NCBI RefSeq assembly: GCF_002006995.1
Contig: NZ_MRUL01000004.1
Coordinates: forward strand, 248,001 to 312,000
DNA: 64,000 nt
Origin: Izhakiella australiensis
Lineage (GTDB): Bacteria; Pseudomonadota; Gammaproteobacteria; Enterobacterales; Enterobacteriaceae
Direction: 5' to 3'
Both the position numbers and the translations under genes were made by a program. The number at the start of each line of letters is the position of its first letter. The first letter of the stretch is position 1. The notes under the pieces were generated by a model. It was given only the letters and a program-made list of their open reading frames with translations. It was not told where the DNA came from and ran no database searches. Shown here piece by piece: positions 57,469 through 64,000 of the stretch.

Positions 57469-57496
57469 TAAAGTTTACTTTTTTTCCTGCCGATAA
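57469..57496 (+). promoter_or_regulatory. Sigma-28 promoter of the chemoreceptor operon
   Basis: TAAAGTTT and GCCGATAA match the FliA consensus exactly; the spacer between TAAA and GCCGATAA is 16, one longer than ideal. About 79 bp upstream of the chemoreceptor start. Confidence 0.82.
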
Positions 57497-57574
57497 CAGC
57501 TGAGTTATCGCAGGTTCATTTTGTCTGGTCATTCACTACCCAGGACTCGGGTGGTTTACCTTTTGGGGAACATC

Positions 57575-59179
57575 ATGACGCTGACCATTCGTACAAGATT
57601 GATTGCTATTGTTGGGTTACTTTGCTTACTGCTGACCATTACCGCTATCTGGGGCATTTTTGGCTTGCGCGAGGCAAATCTGCGCGCTGATGCCGTCTAC
57701 CGCAACGAATTGCTGCCGCTGCAATCCACGTCACGCCTGTACCGCCAGGTACAGCAGCAGTCGGCCACCCTGTTTGAAACGCTGCGCTACTGGACAGACA
57801 GCGATGAAGTGAATAAGCGCCTGGCGCAGATCCATCAGTATACTGAAAATATTCAACGGGAGCGCGCCGCTTATGGCCGGCTGCCGATGGTGCCCGGCGC
57901 CGCAGAGATTTCCCGACAGTTTCTCAGCGAACTCGACGGCTGGCAGTCTTCGCTGAATGAAGCCGGCGAACAACTGCGCGGCGGCAACCCTTCCGCCGCG
58001 CTGGTGATTATTGAAACCCGCCTGAGTCCCGGCAGTCAGCGGCTGCAAAGCGGTATCGATCGCCTTGATAGCCTGATGCGCCAACACGCCGAGAGCAACT
58101 ATGCCCAAAGCGTCGATTCTTATCAGCTGGCGCGTAACTGCCTTATTGCTATGCTGGCAGGCGGACTGGCAGTTAGCCTGATCGCCGGCTGGATGCTGGT
58201 ACGTTCGATTTCCCGCTCGGTTGAGCGCGCCCGGCAGCTGGCCAGCGCGATCGCCAATGGCCATATCGGCCACGGTCTGAACCACTTCAGCCACGATGAA
58301 ATGGGGCAGCTAATGCGGGCGCTTGCCGATATGGATAACCATCTTAGCGGCATCGTGCGCGACGTTAGCGAAAGCGCCGTGGCGCTGGATGATGCCGCAC
58401 GGCAGATGGCAACCGGTAACGATGACCTTGCCGAACGAACCCACTCTCAGTCCAGCGCGCTGGAGCAAACTGCAGCCAGCATGGAACAGATGACCGCCAC
58501 GGTGAAGCACAACGCCGATAACGCCGCCGAGGCCGATGAACTGGCAAAAACCGTGCGCACCCAGGCCGAACGCGGTAGCGAAGTGCTTAACTCGGCGGTG
58601 CAGGCGATGCGCGAAATTGAGTCATCAAGTAAAAAAATCGCCGATATTAACCACGTTATTGATGAGATAGCGTTCCAGACCAACCTGCTGGCGCTGAACG
58701 CTGCCGTTGAGGCCGCCAGAGCCGGTGAACAAGGGCGCGGCTTCGCGGTGGTGGCATCCGAAGTGCGCCAGCTGGCCCAGCGTTCGGCGAAGGCCGCACA
58801 GGAGATAAAAACCCTGATTAGCGCCAGCGTCAGCAAAGTCGACGCCGGTAGTAATCTGGTGCTGCGCTCCGGCGAAATGCTGGGAGAGATCAATCTTGGC
58901 GTTGAGCGGGTGGTGAGCATTATCGGCGAAATTGCCGTTGCCAGCCGTCAGCAGTCGTCCGGCATTGGCCAGGTAAATATCGCCATTACCCAGATGGATA
59001 CCAATACTCAGCAGAACGCCACGCTGGTGCAGCAGGCTACGTCTGCCAGCCAGACCGTCAGCCAGCATGCCGGATTGCTGGTGCATAAAATGGCTTTTTT
59101 CCAGCTGAACGAAGCCGCCGCGCCTGAAGCGAACAATCGCGACAGCGCCCTGCCCGCAGCGCAACCAGCGACGGTCTGA
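57575..59179 (+). CDS. Methyl-accepting chemotaxis receptor
   Basis: 534-residue transmembrane chemoreceptor. Order: short cytoplasmic start, TM1 (about 10-30), periplasmic four-helix-type sensor (about 31-190), TM2 ([18 protein letters not shown]), HAMP, then the cytoplasmic signalling hairpin with the invariant core [31 protein letters not shown]. Methylation helices are present; the C-terminus lacks an NWETF CheR-tether. Start at 57575 with GGGGAA upstream; an earlier ATG at 57521 adds 18 implausible residues. It is followed after 9 bp by a solute-binding protein gene, suggesting that the receptor reads a ligand-loaded binding protein. Confidence 0.95.
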   Translation: MTLTIRTRLIAIVGLLCLLLTITAIWGIFGLREANLRADAVYRNELLPLQSTSRLYRQVQQQSATLFETLRYWTDSDEVNKRLAQIHQYTENIQRERAAYGRLPMVPGAAEISRQFLSELDGWQSSLNEAGEQLRGGNPSAALVIIETRLSPGSQRLQSGIDRLDSLMRQHAESNYAQSVDSYQLARNCLIAMLAGGLAVSLIAGWMLVRSISRSVERARQLASAIANGHIGHGLNHFSHDEMGQLMRALADMDNHLSGIVRDVSESAVALDDAARQMATGNDDLAERTHSQSSALEQTAASMEQMTATVKHNADNAAEADELAKTVRTQAERGSEVLNSAVQAMREIESSSKKIADINHVIDEIAFQTNLLALNAAVEAARAGEQGRGFAVVASEVRQLAQRSAKAAQEIKTLISASVSKVDAGSNLVLRSGEMLGEINLGVERVVSIIGEIAVASRQQSSGIGQVNIAITQMDTNTQQNATLVQQATSASQTVSQHAGLLVHKMAFFQLNEAAAPEANNRDSALPAAQPATV

Positions 59180-59188
59180 GGAAAAACT

Positions 59189-60490
59189 ATGCGTGGATAT
59201 CTGGCACCATTAATGTTGACCGGCCTGCTGGCATTCTCAGCGCAGGCAACCACCACACTTGATATTGCAACCATCGCCAACGGCGATATGACCATTATGC
59301 AGCAGCTCTCCTCACGCTATGAGAAAGCACATCCGGATATCCAGCTAAAATGGCACCTGATGAGCGATGGCGAGCTTCGTCAACAAGTGCGCACCGCGAT
59401 GGAAAAAGGCGATGCGCCCTACGACGTCATCGCCGTCGGCACCTATGAGGCGCCGCTGTGGGGGAAAAAAGGCTGGCTGACGCCGCTGAATAATCTGCCT
59501 GCGGACTATCAGGTTGACGATCTGCTGGCGCCGGTGCGTAAAGCGCTCTCCTGGCAGGATACGCTCTATGCCCTGCCGTTTTACGGCGAGAGCAGCATGA
59601 CCTATTACCGTAAGGATCTGTTTGCGGCAAAAGGGTTAACCATGCCGGACGATCCGGACTGGAGCGATATTAAGCGCTTTGCCGCCGCGCTGACCGATAA
59701 GCAAAAAGGGCAGTACGGTCTGTGCCTGCGCGGTCTGCCCGGCTGGGGGGATAACGTAGCGCTGATAACCACCATGGCCAACGCCTACGGCGCCCAGTGG
59801 TTTGATATGGACTGGAAGCCGACGCTGGACTCTGACGAATGGCGCGAAGTGCTTACCGACTATCTTCAGATGGTAAAAGATTACGGTCCACCGGACACCG
59901 AGCATAACAGCTTTTCACAGATTATCCGGCTGTTCACCGAGGGACGCTGCGCGATGTGGGTTGATAGTACGGTCGCCGCCAGCCAGCTGACTAACCCGCA
60001 AATATCGCCGGTTGCGGATAAGGTGGGCTTTGCGCCGGCACCGGGCGGCCTGACGCAAAATGGCTCGCACTGGCTTTGGTCCTGGGCGCTGGCGGTACCG
60101 GCAAAATCCAGCCATCAGAGCGAGGCAATTGCCTTTATCGTCTGGGCAACCTCGCAGCAATATATCAATACGGTGGCCGAAGTAGTCGGCTGGGGCGCCG
60201 TGCCTCCCGGCAGCCGCCTGTCAACCTATCAGCAGAGCCGCTATTTGCGCTTGGCCCCCTACGGACCTCAGGTTAAAGCGGCGATTGAAAGCGCCAGCGT
60301 ACAGCAACCTACCCTTGGCCCGGTTCCCTATCAGGGCGTGCAGTATGTCAGCATCCCAGGCTTTGACATGATGGGAAACCAGGTGGGCGAAAATCTGGCG
60401 GCCATGCTGGCAGGCAAGCTGAGCGTTGAGGAGACCCTGAGTCGCAATCAGCAGCAGGTCAGCGCGCTTGCGGCACAAACGCCACGCTGA
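59189..60490 (+). CDS. Periplasmic polyol/sugar-binding protein paired with a chemoreceptor
   Basis: 433 residues; signal peptide MRGYLAPLMLTGLLAFSAQA. SBP family 1, closest in pattern to mannitol/sorbitol-binding proteins (ANGDMTIMQQLS, GTYEAPLWGKKGWLTPL, LPFYGESSMTYYRKDLF, WFDMDWKPTLDS, GSHWLWSWALAVPA). No permease or ATPase gene lies nearby. It begins 9 bp after the chemoreceptor stop, so both should come from the sigma-28 promoter. Likely role: bind a polyol in the periplasm and dock to the receptor, as maltose-binding protein does with Tar. Function inferred from context. Confidence 0.85.
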   Translation: MRGYLAPLMLTGLLAFSAQATTTLDIATIANGDMTIMQQLSSRYEKAHPDIQLKWHLMSDGELRQQVRTAMEKGDAPYDVIAVGTYEAPLWGKKGWLTPLNNLPADYQVDDLLAPVRKALSWQDTLYALPFYGESSMTYYRKDLFAAKGLTMPDDPDWSDIKRFAAALTDKQKGQYGLCLRGLPGWGDNVALITTMANAYGAQWFDMDWKPTLDSDEWREVLTDYLQMVKDYGPPDTEHNSFSQIIRLFTEGRCAMWVDSTVAASQLTNPQISPVADKVGFAPAPGGLTQNGSHWLWSWALAVPAKSSHQSEAIAFIVWATSQQYINTVAEVVGWGAVPPGSRLSTYQQSRYLRLAPYGPQVKAAIESASVQQPTLGPVPYQGVQYVSIPGFDMMGNQVGENLAAMLAGKLSVEETLSRNQQQVSALAAQTPR

Positions 60491-60496
60491 TCGGCG

Positions 60497-60523
60497 GGCG
60501 GGCATTTCATTCTGATGCCCGCC
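60497..60523 (+). terminator. Hairpin after the binding-protein gene
   Basis: GGCGGGCAT / ATGCCCGCC, 9-bp stem with 9-base loop, 6 bases after the stop; no U-tract, so termination is uncertain. Confidence 0.4.
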
Positions 60524-60557
60524 CCGCTAAACTGGCGGCTTAATCGCAGGAGCCGCT

Positions 60558-60881
60558 ATGAAAACCACCGCAGACTATTATGTTATCGCCCGCCAGATGT
60601 TTTTACAGGCCTACCCACACATCGCTGCTGAAATCGATTCGCTCAGCGACAGCGACGCAGAAAGCATGGGAATCACGCTTCCCCAGTTAAAAAACCTGCA
60701 GGCTGACCGCGCCTGGGCGGCGTATGTACGCGAGAAAAAGCTGGACGGCATGCTGTTCGCTATCCAACTGGCAGAACCCGATAAGCAACTGGCCGCGCAG
60801 GCAATTGAACGCTACCTGCGCGACCATGCCGCCGCCCTGGGCGTTAGCTGGGAAGAATTTTGTCGTCTGAATCAGCTGTGA
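60558..60881 (+). CDS. Small conserved protein (DUF6388-like)
   Basis: 107 residues, cytoplasmic, helical. Pattern ARQMFLQAYPHIAAEIDSLSDSDAESMGITLPQL...GVSWEEFCRLNQL resembles DUF6388 proteins of gammaproteobacteria, function unknown; the assignment is from memory of the pattern. AGGAG lies before the ATG. May be read from the chemoreceptor operon if the preceding hairpin is leaky. Confidence 0.7.
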   Translation: MKTTADYYVIARQMFLQAYPHIAAEIDSLSDSDAESMGITLPQLKNLQADRAWAAYVREKKLDGMLFAIQLAEPDKQLAAQAIERYLRDHAAALGVSWEEFCRLNQL

Positions 60882-61312
60882 ATTAAACAATCTCTCCGTC
60901 GATTAAGCGAAGAAAGCAAATTGACACAATAATAAATTATACTATTCGTGCGGCGCCCAACCTTAAGTGAAATAATTATTTAATCAGAATGGTCTCAAAC
61001 CTGGATGGCGCATTCAGTTTGGCTCAACGTGGTAATATTTTCAGTGATATAGACTGTAACAACCATTTTTTATGGTCAGTTGTTTTAGCAAAAATCATTT
61101 ATTTTTGATTTTTTAACCACCTAAGCACTAACCTACTGAAAATGCTGTCACTTCCTTATTAGCCAACGCGCGTTCATTGCAAACGCCAGAACAGTCACGT
61201 ATATTGTGCGCGCTATTTTCTTTTTTGATTTCAAATAAACGCACCTTTCATCAGGGTTACGACCAGTCATTATCAGAATAGTTTTTGCCGGTTAGACCGA
61301 TGTCAGGCCTGA
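60882..61312. promoter_or_regulatory. Intergenic region upstream of the GGDEF gene
   Basis: About 430 A/T-rich bases with no gene. AACAACCAT...ATGGTCAGTT near 61050-61082 is an imperfect hairpin. No FliA-type promoter is visible, so the cyclase gene is probably not in the sigma-28 regulon through this region. Confidence 0.4.
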
Positions 61313-62725
61313 ATGATTTCCGAGTCAAAAATGTTACTTAATAAGTACAAGTTTAGCCCTGTTATTTTACTGTTCAGCCTGGCACTCGTTTTATCGTCCG
61401 TCGGTCTCTGGTGCCGGAGTTATGACGCGTTATCGTTATTCTGGCCGGGAAACGCCGTTCTACTTGGTCTGCTAATTCGCTTTCCTTCCCTTAATTGCCG
61501 TGCAGGTTTTCCTGCAATGTATCTGGGTATGGTTATTGCCGATCTGTCTGTTGGTACACCGCCGCCGGCCGCTTTCGGCATGGATGCAGCCAATCTGCTG
61601 TTTATCCTGGTTGGCCGTGCCGTGTTGCTTAATACCCGCTTTGGTAACGGCCGCACCCGACGCTTGCAGGCGCTGATGCGCACCTTTCCTGCGGCGGTGA
61701 TGGCGTCTGCGGTAGCCGCGACCATCGGCAGTGTAGCCAGCGCGCATTACTATCAAAGCGATTTGCTGAAAGGCTGGATTGACTGGTTTTGCGAACAGTT
61801 TTCAACCACGATTTTGCTGCTGCCGCTAACCATAGCAATACCGCGTCGCGATGAGCTTCCGCCGCTGTTTAGCGGCTTGCCGCTGTCATCGCCGTTGCCA
61901 TTACTGGCGCTGCTGTTTTCAACGCTGATGGGCATCTGGGTTGGCGGAGGCGGCAGCCTGCTGTTTCCTTTGCCTGCCCTGCTATGGTCTGCGATCCGCT
62001 ATCCGATGTTCCTCAGTAGCCTGCTAACTTTGCTGACCGGCATGACCGAAATTATTCTGGTCGCCAATAACGTGCTCAACATTCAGGGCGTCGGCGACGT
62101 CTTCCGCCTTGACAGTCTGGCATCCGCCCGCCTCGGCGTTGCTGCAATGACCATCAGCCCGCTCATTGTGGCACTCAGTGCCAGCGCTAACCGTAAGCTG
62201 GTGGCGCGCGTTACCCAACGCGCCGATTACGACTTCCTTACTGGCGCATTAACGCGCAGCGGCCTGTCGCAGCGGCTTGAAACGCAGGTTAATCAAAAAA
62301 ATAAACCCCAACCTTTCCTCGGTGCGGTGCTACTGCTGGACATCGATCATTTCAAAAAAATTAATGACACCTGGGGCCATGCTGCCGGGGATGTGGTGCT
62401 GATAAAAACCGTGGAATGTATCAGAAACACGCTGCATCAGAGCGCGATCATCAGCCGCATGGGCGGCGAAGAATTTCTGATATTAATGGAAGGACTGTCG
62501 CAACCGCGCGCCAGCCTGCTGGCTGAACGACTGCGCTCAGCAATTGAGGCAAATAGCGTTATTGTGGAAGGCGCCGATCTGAGCATTACCGTCAGCATCG
62601 GTATTTGTAGCATTAATATTTCGCAGGTTAACCGACTGGACGCGGCGATTCAGAAAGCCGACGAAGAGCTTTATATTGCTAAAAGCAGCGGGCGTAATCG
62701 CGTCAGCCCGCAGTTTTCAATTTAA
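61313..62725 (+). CDS. MASE1-GGDEF diguanylate cyclase
   Basis: 470 residues. The N-terminal ~290 residues hold about 8 hydrophobic segments with a MASE1 layout (LFWPGNAVLLGLLIRFP, YLGMVIADL); the C-terminal GGDEF domain (DFLTGALTRSG, LLLDIDHFKKINDTWGH) has an intact active site RMGGEEF, so it should make c-di-GMP. The inhibitory RxxD site normally five residues before GGEEF is not present (HQSA there), suggesting weak product inhibition. Near flagellar genes, c-di-GMP would favour sessile life. ATG 61313 chosen; an internal ATG 18 bases later is possible. Confidence 0.9.
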   Translation: MISESKMLLNKYKFSPVILLFSLALVLSSVGLWCRSYDALSLFWPGNAVLLGLLIRFPSLNCRAGFPAMYLGMVIADLSVGTPPPAAFGMDAANLLFILVGRAVLLNTRFGNGRTRRLQALMRTFPAAVMASAVAATIGSVASAHYYQSDLLKGWIDWFCEQFSTTILLLPLTIAIPRRDELPPLFSGLPLSSPLPLLALLFSTLMGIWVGGGGSLLFPLPALLWSAIRYPMFLSSLLTLLTGMTEIILVANNVLNIQGVGDVFRLDSLASARLGVAAMTISPLIVALSASANRKLVARVTQRADYDFLTGALTRSGLSQRLETQVNQKNKPQPFLGAVLLLDIDHFKKINDTWGHAAGDVVLIKTVECIRNTLHQSAIISRMGGEEFLILMEGLSQPRASLLAERLRSAIEANSVIVEGADLSITVSIGICSINISQVNRLDAAIQKADEELYIAKSSGRNRVSPQFSI

Positions 62726-62764
62726 ACGCGTGAATAGCGCGCGACCCAACGCGCGCCGGCCCCA

Positions 62765-63031
62765 TCAGGCCTCATTCTCAATGCGATTCACTTCGATTTC
62801 CATATCCTGAATGGTTTTATCCAGCTCCTCAAGCAGATTGCCCTGCTGATTTAACAGCGTATCCATTTTCTCGGCAAAGCCCTTGTTTTTATACTGACCG
62901 GCGTCGAAGTCCAGCCAGTGTGTAGAAAGGGTTTCGGTATTGGTCTGGGCGTAATGCCGAATCTCCTTAAGCTGCGAGGTCACATCGCGCAAATGATCCG
63001 TCTCTGATTTGATAGTTTCATTATCACTCAT
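62765..63031 (-). CDS. Small helical protein, unknown function
   Basis: 88 residues, highly charged, predicted as two long helices around a turn (WLDFDAGQYKNKGF, about residues 39-52), ending in a coiled-coil-like tract (LLEELDKTIQDMEIEVNRIENEA). No signal peptide and no recognised family. Size, hairpin shape and W/G turn recall WXG100-type proteins, but the match is loose. Lies about 125 bp downstream of, and on the same strand as, the fibre-like gene that leaves the window. Confidence 0.7.
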   Translation of the reverse strand: MSDNETIKSETDHLRDVTSQLKEIRHYAQTNTETLSTHWLDFDAGQYKNKGFAEKMDTLLNQQGNLLEELDKTIQDMEIEVNRIENEA

Positions 63032-63155
63032 CGTTTACTCCCTATAAGCGGGTGGATCGCAAAGCCGTCCGCCGCATGACGGTGGCGTGATGTACTAAGT
63101 ATAGCAGCCAGGCACTCCCTGCCCGCTGCCCGCGCCTTTTTCAGACGGTTTAACC

Positions 63156-64000
63156 CTAGTTGAACCAGGCAACCTTGCGATCGGTGCCGTTAATATTCAC
63201 CGTAATATAGCCCGCCGGCGTAGTTGATGCTGGCGTCGCGGCAGCGGCGGTCGCCACCGTCAGCACGCCTTTCTCGTTGGCCCCCACGCCTGCGAGGCCG
63301 TTATGCAGGCTACAGCGAGCATTCGGTACGCTGGTGCCGATTTTGCTGGTATCAACCGTTTCGCTCAAATCGGGCGTAAACAGCGACCATGAACCGGATT
63401 CAAAGCGGGTAGGACCGGTGGTTTTCAGGTTGAACATGGTATCGCCGCTATTGGCCTTCAGCTTCACCCAGACTTCGGCATAGCTGATAGCGATACGATT
63501 GAACTTTACGTCAATCACCGCAGGTGACCCGTGGTGGTAAATATCGCCATAAATCGCCGTCGAACAGCGCGACAGATTCAGGTAGGTACGACAAGAGGCA
63601 ATGGAGGTAACCGGGCTGCCCGCCGGGGTGCTGAGGGTATCATTGCTGGCCCGGCCAATCATTTCGATTACCCACTGCTGGTTATCCTTCGGCATGTAGA
63701 AATTGCCCAGCCGGTACCATTTATCACTGGTTGAGGTGTTGGTTATTTTATAGCCTGAATACCATCCTGCTTTCATAGTGCCGGTCATCACGGTGCCGTA
63801 ATTTTCATCACGACGCCAGCCGTACTCATAGGACGACAACCAGCGGGTGCCACTGCTGTCGAGGCTGACATTGCCGCCGGACTGCAGGTTGAGCTGACGC
63901 ATTTGCGTGCGACAGTTATTCATGTTCAGCGGATTGTCGCAGCTTTCGATGCTCAGGGCATCGACGACCCATTGACCGTTGGTCAAATCGCCGGGATAGC
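63156..64000 (-). CDS. C-terminal part of a tail-fibre- or adhesin-like protein, cut by window edge
   Basis: At least 281 codons; the frame is open to the window edge (reads YPGDLTNGQWVVDA at the edge), so the start is outside. Sequence is beta-rich with Trp, Gly and paired Cys (SIESCDNPLNMNNCRTQ, ASCRTYLNLSRCS), and ends AGYITVNINGTDRKVAWFN, which resembles C-termini of phage tail-fibre proteins. Could be a prophage remnant, a tailocin fibre, or a surface adhesin. Family unproven. Confidence 0.6.
   Translation of the reverse strand, partial: YPGDLTNGQWVVDALSIESCDNPLNMNNCRTQMRQLNLQSGGNVSLDSSGTRWLSSYEYGWRRDENYGTVMTGTMKAGWYSGYKITNTSTSDKWYRLGNFYMPKDNQQWVIEMIGRASNDTLSTPAGSPVTSIASCRTYLNLSRCSTAIYGDIYHHGSPAVIDVKFNRIAISYAEVWVKLKANSGDTMFNLKTTGPTRFESGSWSLFTPDLSETVDTSKIGTSVPNARCSLHNGLAGVGANEKGVLTVATAAAATPASTTPAGYITVNINGTDRKVAWFN

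Noticed and set aside
1-64000. CRISPR arrays, rRNA genes, insertion sequences or transposases
   Set aside because: No regularly spaced repeats, no rRNA-like sequence and no transposase reading frame were seen anywhere in the window.

Overview
The window looks like chromosomal DNA of an enteric gammaproteobacterium, most likely Erwiniaceae (Pantoea, Mixta or Erwinia type). Housekeeping proteins (Zwf, PykA, Eda, PurT, ZnuABC, PutA, PhoH, FliA) read very close to E. coli, and much of the E. coli gene order is kept: ptrB-yebG-purT-eda ... zwf-hexR-pykA-lpxM-mepM-znuACB, then phoH-efeBOU-putP-putA, then tcyNLJ-dcyD-fliZA ... fliC-fliDST ... yedD. The genus is an inference from gene content, not proven here.

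Layout. 1-3.1 kb: ptrB (cut by the window edge), SOS gene yebG with a LexA box, purT with a PurR-like box, and eda. 3.2-15.4 kb: two tandem paralogous chaperone-usher fimbrial operons on the minus strand, each in the order major pilin, chaperone, usher, two-domain adhesin, minor pilin. They lie between eda and zwf. A decayed copy of the purT 3' end lies between them. 16-25.5 kb: core metabolism and envelope genes (zwf/hexR divergent, pykA, lpxM, mepM, znuA/znuCB with a Zur box). 25.5-30.4 kb: phoA, a tRNA-Ser(GGA), and beside it an orphan type IVb pilin pair (pilS-like, and a pilV-like gene split by an in-frame amber codon), then yegP. 30.5-33.6 kb: a POT-family transporter, two very small proteins and phoH. 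34-39.4 kb: the ferrous-iron/DyP system efeUOB under a Fur box, and putP. 39.6-44.7 kb: trifunctional putA, with PutA operator motifs between it and putP, and an acyltransferase-3 membrane protein. 45-49.8 kb: the cystine uptake operon tcyJLN, dcyD, fliZ and fliA. 49.9-57.3 kb: an HNH-family protein, flagellin methylase fliB, fliC, fliDST and yedD. 57.5-64 kb: a chemoreceptor in tandem with a polyol-type periplasmic binding protein, a small DUF protein, a MASE1-GGDEF cyclase, an 88-residue helical protein, and the 3' end of a tail-fibre or adhesin-like gene that leaves the window.

How it works together. Motility dominates the right third. FliA is encoded here, and near-consensus sigma-28 promoters stand before fliC, fliD, the chemoreceptor gene and fliA. 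FliS and FliT are chaperones for FliC and FliD, FliB methylates flagellin, and FliZ together with the GGDEF protein probably tunes the motile/sessile switch. The left third carries adhesion genes. Metal homeostasis (Zn via Znu, Fe via Efe), phosphate (PhoA, PhoH), proline (PutA/P) and cystine (Tcy/DcyD) make up the rest. The least conventional items are the purT remnant between mosaic fimbrial operons, the amber-split pilV-like gene beside the tRNA, and the receptor-binding-protein pair without ABC transporter genes.
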